Source of the DNA: Hyphochytrium catenoides
Lineage: Eukaryota; Sar; Hyphochytriomycetes; Hyphochytriales; Hyphochytriaceae
Assembly: GCA_900088475.1 (NCBI GenBank)
Contig: FLMG01000941.1
Span: 325,054 to 389,053, forward strand
Direction of reading: 5' to 3'
DNA length: 64,000 bases
A program made the position numbers and the translations under genes. Positions 46,490 to 59,600 of this stretch are shown here, in pieces. The notes under the pieces were generated by a model. The model saw only the letters and a list, made by a program, of their open reading frames with translations, was not told the origin of the DNA and did not search any database. Positions within the stretch are counted from its first letter, which is position 1; each line of letters begins with the position of its first letter.

Positions 46490-49400
46490 CTCCCTCTCTC
46501 TCTATCCCTCCCTCTCCCCTTTTTGTCTCTTTCTTTCCATCTGTTTCTCTTTCTTAATTTCTTTCTCCTTTACTTTCTCATATTCCGACGTTCACTCGCT
46601 TTCTGATCTCTCTAATCCTTTCGTTTCCCCTTCCTGAATATTATCGTTTCTCTTGCTCGTCTGCTCTGCTCTCTTGACTTCCGATGCTCGAAGTTGGATG
46701 CCGCCAACCATCTGAGAAGCTTCAAGCCAATGTCCGAGACAGAGCTTGACGTCGGATGGATGCATGCAAAGTTTGGATCAACTCCATCAACTCTTCTCCC
46801 ACTCACAGTCACATCGTCTTCGTCTTCAACTTCAAACCTCAAGGCGCCATCAGGGACCACGGGAGGAGATAAAGAAGGCGCATTATCAACGAAGAAGAAG
46901 CCAGAGGCTGAGGCGCCCAGCGCAAAGTTTAATGACGCCAATCCGTCAATCCGCCCACCAGCCATAGGAGAGAAGATTCCAGCAGGAGGAGGAGTGGTGG
47001 AAGGAGCTGGAGCGGCAGCGGGCGAGGATGACCATGTCAAGCAGGAGAAGAAGCTCCAGCATATCTTGTCCGGAAAGGCAGAGGTAGCGGACCTCATATT
47101 GTCCCCTCTTGCTCTCTGTACCTCCAGGCAGAGGAAAGAGCAAGTCCTGCTTCTTCAAGAGAATATTCGAGCTCTCAAGTCATCATTCAACGCCAAGTTC
47201 AAGGACCTGCTTGATGTCAGAAAGCAGAAGTTGGAAGAAATATCCGAGAAGAATCTCCGTCTGCGAGAGATCTGCAATGATCTGGGAACCTGTTCAGATC
47301 TAGGGATCTCAGAGATGGTGACTGACGGGGGAGGGTCCAGGCGAGAGAAAGGGACAGAGGAAGAGAGGGAGAGAAACAAGAGAGTAACGGCGGGTAGCCG
47401 ACTCTTTGTCTTCGGTCCAGGAGAGTTAACCTCAGAGCCTTATGAATCTGAGGAGAAGAGAAAGAGAAGAGAGATTGAGAGGAGTAAGCATGCGTCTAAT
47501 GCCCGGGCTGGGGCCACTGAGGGAGACAAGGATCCACTTCACCGGTGAGTCTTTCCCTCTTCTCTGCTGCCCGGTGCAAGCCGAATGCCAACTCTCCCCT
47601 GCAGACTCCCAACAGCTCCCTATCCAGTAGCTGAGGGGCTTCTTAGTGCGTTCTTCATCAGCTCCGCCTTCCCAATTATAGCACCTTAATTGCTTTTGAT
47701 CTTCTCGTGGTAGTGAGTGTCCCCTGCCTGCGTCTTACTTTATCTGTCTCGGCAGGTGTTAGGCCTGACATTGCTCATAAGTCGTCGGTTTGTCTGTCTG
47801 ATCTCTGTCCCACGTGGACCGTTTTGCCTTCTTCTTTCTCTCCTCTTCTTCATAGTGCCTTGATCACCATGATGGATGGCACCCTTGAAGCAAAGAAGGG
47901 CCTTGCCTCTCTTCAAGAGGTCGTAGAGACGCCACAGTGGATGAAAGAGAAGACGATCGACCAGATGACGGACGACGAAAGGAGAGAGTTCGAAGCGCAC
48001 AATGTCAAGCTGAAGGCTATCGAGGAGGAGAGAGAGCAGTTGAAAAAGGTCATGAAGCTGCTCTTTTCCCTCATGGGGCACCGCGTTTCTTGGCATATTC
48101 TACACCTTTCCTGTTCGCGCGATTCCTCTACTTGTGCTCCAATGCTCCGATACGCACTCAGCTAACCAAGTCTCTCGATCATCCCAACCTGTCATCGTGC
48201 TCCCGTCTAGACTCTAGAGGCCGAGGCGAAGAAGCTGAAGCAAGAGATGCAGGACACAGTCCGCTCGGTGGATAACGCTATCGAACTGTTGAAGGAAGAG
48301 AGGTTCAACGTCCAGTACCACGTCCAGCTCCAGGTGAGAGAAGAACGATCAACAACTGAACAAATATTTCCGCTTATTCATCTCATTAATGGCGGTCTAC
48401 CAGGAGTTCTACTGCGCCCGACTAGCTCGAAGTCTGGCAGAGAGAGAGATAAAGGCAGAGAGCACAGAAAAGCGCAAGGAGAAGAAGAAAGAGCTCCTGG
48501 AGAAGCTAAACTTCATAGCAAAGACAAAGACATGGATGCTGGAGACTTATGAGAGCGCTAACAAGGACCTCCAGGTCAGCTCGAGGGGCTCTTAGGCGTT
48601 CCCCATGTAGCCTTATCCCCTGTCTTTTTCTCTTCCTTTGTCTCTTTGCAGAAGCTCATGTTCTCTCCACTCCTCTCTCTGCGAGACTCCTTGTGCATCT
48701 TGGTCTCCGCCGTTGGCTGGCTCTGACCTTTCCTACTGACTCGGCTTGTCTGACAGAAACTGGTTGAGGAGGATAGAGCTCTAGAGAGGTCCTTCCGGCG
48801 AGACCTTCAAGCGGCGAGCAGAGAGCTCCTGGACCAGAGTGCCGTCGCTATCTTGCACACTCTCTATAAAAGAAGAGAGAGTGAAGATGAGCAAGGAGAG
48901 GAAGTCCAGCAGCAGAAGTGGGTACAATCGCCTTGGCACTCATCATCCCATTCCATCCTCCTCAACATCTGCGTGTCTCCTTCTCTGTTCTCCACCGAGC
49001 TTCTCGTCCTATATCCCCGCTTTGTGTTCCCTTCTCTTACTACCGATTGCTCGTCATCAGGATAAGAGAGTCCCGAAAGGCGTCTCTGAACTCCTTTGTG
49101 AAGTCACTAAGCAAAGAAGAAAGGCCTAACTCCGCTCAGAGCTCTGAGGTCAGTGACTTGGCTCTTCTGTGTTGCTACACTCGGCGTTCTCTTCCTTTGC
49201 CAATGCGCATTCGTTCTCTTTCTCTTTCCTCCTATTTCTCTCTCTTATATTCTCCCTCTCTCTTTCCGCTTCCTCTTTCTCTTATCCCTGGTCTATATGT
49301 TGGTATATAATCTTTTTCTCTGCCTGCCATTTCCGTCATGCAACAGAGCCAGATGATGGCGGAGAGAGATATCTTGGGATCCATGCGCCGCTCTTCTAAT

Positions 49401-51707
49401 CTCTATAAACCAGCGTATTTGGACCCCGTCACCAGTCTGCCAGAGGGATTCTCGGTAGCAGAGGCTTTCTCTTCGCTCTTTCTGTCTTCTCCTTCTCTGT
49501 CATCATCTCTCTCATCCCGCTCATGGGCTCCTTTGTTATCTTTAATGGCCTGTCTGGTCGTCTTCTTCGTCTCGATTCTGGTCTTGGGTCCTCTCAGCAG
49601 CCGTCGCTGCTCTAGCTCTTGAGCTTTCTACACTGCTGACCATTGCCACGAATGCTGATCTTTATTTGCCTTTGCTCTGACATCTAGACTCCAATTTACT
49701 CATTGGAACGTCCTTGTAGCTTCTCACTCTCTTTGTTTTTGCTTGTCATGGGATGGATGCTTTTACCTGTTACGTATCTCATCGCTCCTCGCTGGCTTGC
49801 CTAAGGTTGGAGAAGACGTGTGGATTCGCCTCAACGAGCTTCGGCTGCAAAAGATAAAGAAGGAGAACAAAGTACACAGATTGTCTGTTCGCCTTCAGGA
49901 GCTAGGGACCAGATTGAAAGCTCTAGAGACTGTGGAGTCGGACATCTATCGGGAGATGGGAAGAGTGGAGAAGCGAATGGAAGAGGATGAGAGGAACTAT
50001 CATCTTCTTGAGATGTGAGTGGCAGGAGGAAAGAGAGAGAGACAGAGAGAGACAGAGAAGAGAGAGAAGAAGAGGAAGGGAGAGAGAGAGGTCTGACGCC
50101 GCTTCTTAAATACTTTGGTGCACCTTCACCGTTCGGTGTGAGGGCGTCTCTGCGTCTGTTTCCACGTCCACACGTGGCTTTCTTTTTCTAGACAGGCTCT
50201 TCCCATCATAGTCCCAACAAGTTGTGGCACAGCATCTCTTCTCTCGGCCGCTGTCACTTCTCAACTACGTCTCGTTCTATACCTGCACTTGCTCACCTCT
50301 CTACCTTGATGTCATACATCTCTTGCCTATCTGTTTAGCCTCTCCGCATGAGGACGATTGCACTCTTTTTCTCTCACTCTCCATATGTATTTAACTCATC
50401 TGCGTGTTTACAACCACATAGAGACTCAACGGTGATTGTGAAGCTCACGCAAGGTCAGGAGGAGAGCGCAGGCAGTGAAGCATCTCTCTCCTCGCTGGGT
50501 CTCGAGGATTCTGTGCTCTTGCATCGGAACACTATTGAAATGCTTAATGAGGGCATAAAGAGCCGTGGTCTAGACAAGGTGGAGAGGAGGCCCCTGCAGA
50601 TCTTACATCTCTCCTCCTCACCTCTACTACCTTCTTCCCGATGGTTCTCTCCAGCTATCGCGACTTCAGCTTATCTCACCTGTGCGCTCAGTCTCCAGGG
50701 CCACTACGACTAGGAGAAAAACTGACACGTTGCCTTTGAGTCTGCTTACCTTCTCACTATCTTCCATCGTCCAAGCCGCGTGCAAGTCTCTCTGATCTCT
50801 TTTTTACCGGGCTATAATATTCTTGCTTATAACTCTGGCTCCAACTCTGCGTTTAGGTTCAGATACTCAAGACAATCAAAGACTTTAGGAAGAGCATCAA
50901 TGCAATGCTGTGGGAGAACGAACTGCTCCACATGCGAGCGCAGCATTCTGCAGAGGAATTCGTGGATATACATCTGCTTTGGACTACCAAGAAGCTCCAG
51001 CAGCATCTTCTTCAGGAGCAGAAAGAGGATGAAGATGGCGGAAAGAGAGAGGTTGAAACGAAGAGAAAGGAGGAGAGGCTAAACAAGGAGCGAGAGAAGA
51101 ATAAGAAGGAAGTCCTGAAAGTGAGGAAAGCACTAGACAAGCTCAACGGCGAGATTCAGGACAGACTCCGAGGCAACCAGAAGCTGGAGCAGCAGGTAAC
51201 GTAGAGCTCTGGGATGGCTTTGCTTCTCTCTCTCCTCGGTTCCTCTAGGACTTCAGAGTAGCTCGTTACGCTATGCCGTCCCGTCAGCTGCTCAATCATC
51301 TACATGCCCCTCGACTGCGAGACTTATTGTCCGTGTTACCTCTTCCGTTCTTCTCTTCTCTCACGGCTTCCATTTCTCATTCTTCATCTTATGTGCCAAC
51401 TAACTCTCTTTGCTCGTTCCTCTTCCGTATCTTGCCTATCGCTCTCCAACATTGTCTCACTCGATCATCCCAGCTGCTGTCCCTTGCGCAGGCGGTAAAG
51501 GGGAGGGAAGAAGCTCTGAAGACTCGAAGTCAAGACTCCAAAGACGAGCGGCAGACGGCTCAAGATAAGCTAAAAGCTATTGCCCAGCGGCGAAGACTTC
51601 TGAATGTTGCTCGCTCACAGACGCAGCAGATTGAAGAGCTAAAAGCGGAGCTAGAGAGAGTCAAGATGAGGAACTTCCCAGACTTTGGGAAAATGGGTTT
51701 CCATTAG
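40425..51707 (+). CDS. CFAP43: CFAP43-like cilia- and flagella-associated WD40/coiled-coil protein
   Basis: The exons are 40425..40611, 41033..41130, 41299..41415, 41762..41927, 42126..42374, 42558..42982, 43168..43403, 43628..43850, 43902..44011 (least certain), 44135..44204, 44285..44911, 45252..45923, 46205..46339, 46694..47544, 47856..48048, 48211..48333, 48404..48574, 48757..48917, 49061..49148, 49347..49454, 49806..50014, 50422..50578, 50857..51195 and 51492..51707. They give 1,976 residues in phase. The N-terminal half holds WD40 blades (KQLYLWDTVSLKP-type, DGCVRWLS, VLATGGVDGSVGLWE). From about residue 1060 it is coiled coil with the family landmarks YDTMEDKED, MMDGTLEAKKG, YKPAYLDPVTSLPEGF, VIVKLTQGQEE, INAMLWENELLHM and a short MRNFPDFG end. 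In Chlamydomonas, Tetrahymena and mammals CFAP43 with CFAP44 forms the tether linking inner dynein arms to the doublet. CFAP44 is the alternative assignment. It is convergent with the dynein gene. Confidence 0.82.
44929..44952. repeat. (CT)12 microsatellite in a CFAP43-like intron
   Basis: A pure CT run starts about 17 nt after the exon end at 44911, on the sense strand. Confidence 0.9.
46133..46167. repeat. (CT)n-(CA)n compound microsatellite in a CFAP43-like intron
   Basis: A CT run of about 26 bp passes into a short CACACA run. It lies about 40 bp upstream of the acceptor at 46204. Confidence 0.9.
46459..46484. repeat. (CT)n microsatellite in a CFAP43-like intron
   Basis: A 26-bp CT run sits inside a very pyrimidine-rich intron (46340-46693) on the sense strand. 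Confidence 0.9.
50026..50092. repeat. (GA)n-rich tract in a CFAP43-like intron
   Basis: An imperfect GA/CAGA purine tract follows the donor at 50015. It is the opposite polarity to the CT tracts in the other introns of this gene. Confidence 0.8.
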
Positions 51708-52139
51708 GTCCAAACAATGGGAAAGAGAGACGTAGGACAGAGGGAGAGCGTCAGCTCGATGAAAAGGAAGAAGGACAGAGAAGCCATCTTCTCTGTTGAA
51801 AGAAGGGAGATATATCTCTTAAGGATAAATAAAGGCGCTATCGTGTGTACGGGCAACAGAGAGCTCGGAGAAAGAGAGAGAGACAGAGAGAAAGAAAGAG
51901 AGAGACACAGAGAGAGAGAGAGGACGCTGCTCTATCTATCATCTATAAACACTTCCGGTTCTCTGCCTCTCCTCTTNNNNNNNNNNNNNNNNNNNNNNNN
52001 NNNNNNNNNNNTCTCTCCCTTTCTCCCGCCCGCATATTCCTTGTGATGGCTCACGAGCTCCACTAAAGGCCAAACAAACAATGGGTCTGATCATATTCCT
52101 CTGTCGCTGTCTCACTTCTTCTCTTGTGACCTGTGTTCC
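51708..52139. other. Intergenic gap between convergent CFAP43-like and dynein genes
   Basis: This 432-bp stretch holds GA-rich repeats (about 51872-51933) and 35 N at 51977-52011, followed by CT-rich sequence. It probably contains both 3' untranslated regions. No other feature is seen. Confidence 0.6.
51977..52011. other. Assembly gap (35 N)
   Basis: The N run is flanked by CTCTT on the left and TCTCTCCC on the right, so it probably replaces an unresolved CT microsatellite. Confidence 0.95.
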
Positions 52140-53523
52140 TTACTCCATGGCCCTGTCTGCCACATGGCAGGCTAGGGCAACCCCTTGGAAGTGATACAGA
52201 TCTGCTTCCCCGCGCTTGACGGGCACATCTACCGGCATTATGTCAGGGAGAAAGAAGGTGGAGAAAGAGCCTTCTTCATCTCCATGGGCTGTGGGCTCTG
52301 AGACTGCTGTCAGAGCTCTATAAAGAGGACAAGGGAACGTTTCCTTCATGTCGCTCTCTTTCCTTTCTATCTCAATGCTTTCGGGGCGGAGCATCAGAGG
52401 CGGGAAGTCCTAATAGAAAGACTGAGCGTCAGCATCTGAATGGAGCACAGAAGGAGGAACTTGACTAGAAGAGAGAGAAGAGAGAAAGTAGAAGAAGAGC
52501 GGCGATGAAGAAATGGGAATGAAAGATAGAGAGAGAAGAGGACGAGAGATAAAGACAACTCTTTCAAGGACCTTTCAAGGTGAGACTAGACCAAAGTGGC
52601 CCACGATAGGCTGGGGAAGAAGTCAGACTTACCGAGGAGATTCGTCCGCCATTGGGAAGCTGGGACAAGACTCCTTTGGCAGGCTCCCATTGAGCGCCAC
52701 AGAGCTTCAACCCAGTGAGGATGACGTTGTCAGGGTATAGAGAGGAAAGAGAGGAAGAAGAGGAGACTTCTCCATCCATGACGCGGCTCACGATGTGGAT
52801 GTTTTCTATGGGAACACGATGCTTCTTGGCATAGTCGCTACTCAGCGAAGAGAGAAAGAGAGAAGGATTGAAGAGAGAGAGCGGAGAGATCGTCCTCGGC
52901 AGCTCGTAAGTAGAATACCAGCGCTCCAGCAGCTCACAGGAGAGATGCATTTCTGTGAGCCAGAGACGCAGAGTTCTCGCTTCTCCCTTAGACCGAGTGG
53001 TGGAAGAGAAAGAAGTTGAAAGGAGCCAGCCCTCCGGTACCCTATTGGCAAGAAGAGAGAGTCTGTCATCGTCATTCTCTCCTGTCCAGGAGTTCTCTCC
53101 CTTAAGCTCGTTCTTCAACGCCGCAAGAGAGTTAGACAGATGACCCAGCACCTGGTTATAACGTGCGAGCTGCGCTTCGAAGAAAGAGAAGAGGGCCCCG
53201 TCTTCTCCTTCATCCTCTTCTTTCTTTCCTGTCCTTCTCTTACTCATCTTGAAAGAGGTTGGCGAGCCACCGCCGCCGTCCGCAATAATAACAGGGCGGA
53301 CGCGGTTCTAAGAAGAGAAAGGAAACCGTGAGGGAACAGACAGATCGGAGAACAGATGGCTTCCACAGATTTATACGGAGATATGGACTAGGGAACAAAG
53401 GAACAAGAAAGGGAGAGACGGCCACAGAGGGAGATCAAGAGAAGCCAGAGGACGGAATGAGGTGAGATATGGACAGGTAAGAGTCAGAACAAGAGAGAGG
53501 ATAGACGAGAGAAGAGAGAGAGT

Positions 53524-53555
<32 letters not shown>

Positions 53556-56500
53556 AAAGAGAGAGAGAGAGAGAGGCACAGAGAGAGACAAAGAGAATGC
53601 TTAGCAGCCAGATGTATCGTAACCGCCAAGAGAGACAAGGAAAGAAGAGAGACACTAATAGGAGAAAGAGAGAGGAAAACAGGGAGAGAGAGGGACACTG
53701 AAGGGGCGGCAGCAAATGAGAGAAGATGCATGATCAGAAAGATAATAGGAAAGAAGATAACAGGGAAGCGAGAGACAGGCAGCTGACCTCAATCTCCGTG
53801 ATTATTGCGGTTAGACGCTTGTTCTCCTCCTGCCACTGCTCTTCCGCGCTTCTCTCTGCCGGAGAGAAAGAAGGAAGAAGGAACTGCACACTCTTCCTGA
53901 GAGCTCGTCGCGTGCGCAGCTTCTTCTCTTCTCGCCGGCGCTTCTTAACGAGCTCTCCCTCTGAAAGGAAAGGAAGAGAAGAGAGGAGCACCGAGGAACC
54001 CCCACCGGTGCCCGTTCTCTCCCCTAACAAGGAAGAGGAAGCAAGAGAACGAGGACCTGAAGCAGGAAGATTGAAAGAAATGGCGCTTTTCAGCAGTGTC
54101 TCTTCCAACTCTGTCTGTGCCCTCTCTCCATAGATCTGCTGCAGAAGCATTCCTCGGAGAGTCTCCCAAGGAAATCTCTCTTTGTCTGTCTCTCTATCTC
54201 CCTTTCCTCTCCTCAATTCTTCTACGAGATCTAGAGCCATTATAGCCTCAGCAACTCCTCCGAGCGGCTGTCTCTCCTGCAAGAAGAGAGAGAGAGAGAC
54301 AACGCCTCTCTTTGCCCTTTCATGAGAAGAAAGAGACTCTGCTTGCCATGAAGACGTGTGCTTCTCCTTGTCCTTTCCTCTGCCTCCTCTGCTTCTGGCA
54401 CGCACTAGACCTTGTGATTGCTCGAGCAGTAAATAGCGTGTATTCTCTCTCTGTCGCTCCGCAAAGAAGGCGTCGGACGGAGAGAGAAAGAAGACCTTGA
54501 AGCCCGTTCCTTCTGTCCTGGCTCCGTTATCTTCTACCTTCTTTTCTACTCCTTCCGCATGGCCCTGCTGCTCTTCCCTCCTTGCTCTGGCCATTATCTG
54601 CCTCAGCCTTTCCAAGGTCCACTGACTCCGGACGAGTATCCAGTTGCCTCTTTCTTTTGCCCTCTTAAAGTCCCGCTCGAGGTCTTTCTCTCCTTCTAAC
54701 GAAGAAGACGAAGGACATAAGGTGACACTTCTTGCGGCACGTTTGGCCCAGTGCGCCACCACGTTCAGTGGTTCCTCTCCAAGCTGGGATGGAAGGAGAA
54801 CGACAACGTTAGAACTGTCATTGGGAGCTCTGGGCGGAGGAAGAGAGAGAGAGCTGCTTGCTCTCGCTATAGTGTCTTCCTCTTCAGCGAGTGAGAGTCC
54901 AAAGTCTTCCTCTATCATATAAAGCAGCTCCGCAGCCAGAAGGTCCTCTCTCAAGCTCTTGAGAACCATCAGCCGCACACCTCGTCCTAGGTTCTCAAGG
55001 TATGGAGGCAAGGAGTGAGCATCTCTTCCATCTGCAACAGGAGATGGTGACGGAGAAGAGAGCCATCCCGTCCAGACGTCCGGGTGAGCCTCCACGTCTC
55101 TCACTAGGCCTTCAATCACCTCAACGCCTCCGTCTACCTCTCTTAGCGCCTCTTCCAGATGATGCCACTTGGAGGCAAGGATAGCTGAAGGAAGGGGAGA
55201 GACAGCTGTGCTATCCTGTTTCTCCTTTCCACCCGCTTCGTCCGCTCTCGTTCGTCCCAAGAGCAGCCAATGCATCTCACCATCTTTGATCTCTTCTGCC
55301 TCTGCAAGATGCAAGAGAGCAACGGCAAGCAACAGGGAGAGTCTCTTCTCTTCCGTCAGGCCTGTGCTTGCCTCTCTATAGACATCTCTGAATATCTCTT
55401 TCCTCAGCCTCCGGACAGACTCCGTGGCTGCGGGCGCACTGTCATGGCCAGTAGCGTCTTTCTCGGGCATGGAATACCCATTACCGGCCATATGAGCACC
55501 CGGATTGGCCTTAGGGATGGCGCTAGCAGCTCTGGCTAGGGCAACGGCCACGCCCTCGGCCGGCCAGTGATATGCTGAGTCAGACAGAGAGAGGCAAGAA
55601 ACCGCGCGGAAGAGAAGAGAGATAGCAGTTGCCACCGGGAGATAGTGCTCTCTCATCTTTAAAAGCTCTGAGAGAGCTTCCTGCCGCTCTGTCAATCGTT
55701 GGACGACCGGACCTCGAGAGTGCTGAGGGACGGAACAAGAAGTGAGACTACCAGGCAAAGTAAGACAAAAGACAGACAATCAGAGAAGAGAAGCGTGGAG
55801 AACAAACAAAGGATGATCGTCGATGCCCGTCCAGCGAGAGCTGACGCAAGTCTTCTTCTCTCATCCCCATTGTCTCTTAGAAAACCAGGCGGCCTCCTAG
55901 CGTCCTCTAGGCAGTGGCAGGCAAAGAGAGAACAGGAGCAGTCGGAGCGACCACCATAGACAGAAGTCTCTAAGAGTCTTACCTTTATCTCTGACACGCG
56001 GATTAACAGCTCATCTGAGTCCAGAACTGTCCCACCGGCCGTGCTGAGCATCTCAAGCAGCTCTTTCTCTCCATTCTCCAGCCGAGAGGATTCTGCATGG
56101 ACCTGAAACCTCGCTCCAGCCATTTGCTCCTCGACGTCTGGTTCACACACGCGAAGGAGAAGCGAGAGAGATCTCTCTTTCATGCTGGTGACAGAGAGAG
56201 CGAAGCTGATGGCCGTAGTATGTCGTCGGAGAAGAGGAGCCAGGGGCGGATCATGGCGATGTGAGATCAAGAAGAGCTTGAAGGCCGGATCATACTCGAT
56301 CTCCGCGTCACCAAGCTTCAGAACACTGCGTCCAGCCTGAGGTTGTCCGCAGGAGATAAAGAGCAGGCATTGGGAAGGAGAGAGAAGAGACAAAGAAGAG
56401 ATTAACTAGGGTCAGCCATCGGGCCGGGCAAGAGAATAGAGAGAATAGGTTTAGACTCCACACGATAGACAAGAAGACGAATGACGGTTCTGACAAGCTG

Positions 56501-56627
56501 AAAGATGAGGGAAAGACGACAAGGGAGAGCTGACGATGAAGAGAAGAGAAAGGTAAAGAGGGAAAGAGCGAGGATGGTGGGGGGGAGAGAGAGAGAGAGA
56601 GAAAAAGAGAGAGGGAGAGAAAGAGAA

Positions 56628-56659
<32 letters not shown>

Positions 56660-59600
56660 GAGGTAGGAGGAAGATAGAAAAAACACAGAGAGAGAAAAGG
56701 AAGAGAAAAAAAAGAGAGAGACAACAGAGAGACAGGGAGACTCCGTTGAGATAGGGAGCAGATGCCGAAGACCAGAGCCAAGGAAAGACAGAGAGAGGAG
56801 CGAGAGACAGCGGAGAAGTAGAGCGAGAAAGGGAACTTGAAGACGTCAAAGCGAACCATTCCCTAAGGACATTCTCTCTGCTGCCGAGCTCTTTCATTAC
56901 CTTTCTCTTCAAGAGAGACTTCCGCATCAGAGGTTCGAGGATGGGATCGAGCTCTTCAGGCACATTGTCAATGACTAAGACCTTCCCAGTCTTCACTGAC
57001 TGCTCCACAGCTTTCATCAGCTCCTCACGTTCTGCCCCATGGTCCACACAGTCAACAGCGCCGCTTCCTGTGGGCTGCAAGGCTGTCACCCATTGCAAGG
57101 CTTGGTCATGAGGATCCAGCAGGAGAGGCCACTTGGATGACGAGGAAGAGAGACGATGTAGACAGAGCACTTCGACAGAGATCTCATCAGCAGCAGAGCC
57201 GTTCCTCTCCCAGCTTTTCACTATCTCTCTATCTTCCGGAGAGAGAAGGAAGAGACAGCTCCCTTCCGCTTCTGAGGAATAGGGAACGTCTTGCTCCTTC
57301 AGACTTTGAATCCATCCTTGAAGGAGAAGCCGCCGTCTCTCGTGTGGAAGAGAGGCAGAGAGAGACACAAGGGAAGCGGCAAGAAGAGAGTCTCCCACTG
57401 TGGCGTGTTGCCCAGCTGTGAGAGCCTTTGCGCTAGTTTCCCAGGTCGCCAGATCGTCCTGAAGGAGTTCTACCAGGGCTTTGGCTCGCTTTAGCTTCAT
57501 GCCTCCCTCGCCTATGGCCATCCGCATGCTTTCAATGGCCCTCTCTCCCTCTTGATGTCTCTCTCTCAACGACTCTATGCGGACTTCTAAGGCACTAACC
57601 TGCGACCTTCGCTTGTTCAACTCTTTCTTTGCCCCTTCGTGCTCACTCAGAAGCTTTTGCAGCCGCATTCCTTGTGGCATCTTCCCCAAGCGGGCAGAGA
57701 CGTACTTATGAGCAGTCTGGAGCCAGAGGAAGATTGGAAGCGCGGCAGAAGAGACACCTTGGACGCTATCGAGCGAGAGGTCTTTCTGACTGAGTATGGC
57801 CGTCACGCGGTTGATTGTGACAGCATCTAGCGTCTTGGCAGACGCTCCGGTCGGCGTCTTTGACGATAGAAGAACAGAAGCCTCACCGGCAGCATGAGAG
57901 GAAGAAGATTCAGACTGCCGAGCGCCAGCAAAGGCTCTGAGAGAGGCGACAAACGCATCTGGACGGCTCAGCATCTCCTTTGCTCCCTCCCAGTCAGACC
58001 AGGGCGAGTGCTGGAGAAGGATGCGAATAGCTTCTATCAGCAGCTTGAGAGAGAGAGGCGGCGGATCGTGAGCTGCGCCCAACTCTATCACATCTGCAGG
58101 AGACAGAGACTCTATCTTCTGCACTGCGGCTTCCAAGGAGGGAAGAACGCTGTCTGCTTCCAGCTTTGCGTCTTTCTCTGCGACCTCAATCCTCTTGACA
58201 TCTCCAGCTAAGATTGCCTCTTGCACAGCTACCTCTTCCTTGGCTCTGGAGAGTTGTCTCTCAACTTCCCCCACTGTCTCTTGAGCTTTTCTCATTGTCT
58301 GTTCCTCGTCCGCTATTGCTCTCTGGAAGCCGTCCAGCTCCTCTTGAAGGCCACGGACCCGCTCTGCAGCTCTCTGCAGCGTAGCGATGGCTCTCTTGAC
58401 AAGGTTGAGACGCTCATCGACAGCCGTCCTTCTGTTGGACAGAATGCTAGCGACTGAAGACAAAAGCTCTATGAAAGTGGCGGGAGAGACGTGTGAGAGG
58501 GAGAGATCTCCTCTCTCTCCGGGTCGCTTTCTCCTGAATAAGTGCTGTTGCACGGCTTCTTCCCTGGCTCTTTGATAGATTCTCTGGCAGGTGATGGCCA
58601 GACAGCGCCTTATCTCTTCACAGGGAAGATCTAAGTCTTGAAGGTACTTCTCTGCTACCGCCTGCACGGCCTGAGAGCTCCAGCCTGGGAACCAGAGGAC
58701 GGAACCAGTCCTTTCAAGCCACGGCAACTCAGTGGGGAGAGACGCCCACTGATCGTCTCTCTTTCTCTTATTTGTCTTCTCTCCATCGCTGTTTCCTGCC
58801 TCTTCTGCTGTGGCCAATACGACGCTTCTAACGTCCACAGAGACCGTGAGAGCGATGTGCAGTCTTTCTTGCAGTCTTCTGCAGAACAGACGCTCTGTCT
58901 GTGCCCGCGGCTCCGCTTGATGCCCTTCGTGCTGCACATTGCCCATCTCCGCTAATATCTCTTCTGCTTCTTCCCCAGAGAACAAGCCTCCGTAGATATC
59001 TCTAGAAGAGATTAGACGGTGGAGAACAGCTCTACGCGCTCTGTATTCCTCCTCCAAGCCGATCGTAGGAACAATGACAAGCGCCTCAATGCCTCGGCTC
59101 CCTACTAGCCGTGCGGCATGCTTCAAATGAGAGGAAAAGAGAGACAGAGAGTCGCAGTCTGAGAGGTCAAAGACTACCTGACCCTCTATGAGCCCAGCAA
59201 GACGAGCTGCAGTGCGCTTCCCACTGGATGATGGCCCAAGGAGAAGAACATGGGCGCCTGGCTGGCGCAGGAGGCGCATGAGGCCCAGGATCTGAGGCAC
59301 AGTCTCTGGCAAGAAGAGATAGTCTAGCGGCTGAGCGGTAGGGAGAAGGGACGATAGACTCGAGGAAGAAGCAGGTGGAGGAGCAGATAAAGAAGCAGCT
59401 GAAGAGCTCGTGGCGAGAGCTGCGCAATAGTTATTATACTGTGCGAGCACTGCCTGCAGTGCCGTGCAGACCTTTGGCAAAGAGCTAAGAGCCACATACT
59501 CTCGCCCGTTCTTCCCCTGGCCTATCATCCCTCCTCCAGTCCCAGGCGTCTGCCAGCTCACAGGGACAGCTCCATACGGAACTGGCTGTGCATCTCCCTC

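Noticed and set aside
46340-46620. Open frames made only of Ser, Leu, Pro and Phe (also at 8795-9115, 53371-53731, 56308-56859)
   Set aside because: They are translations of CT/GA microsatellites inside introns or spacers. They lack a coherent start and any family signal, and the flanking exons splice over them.
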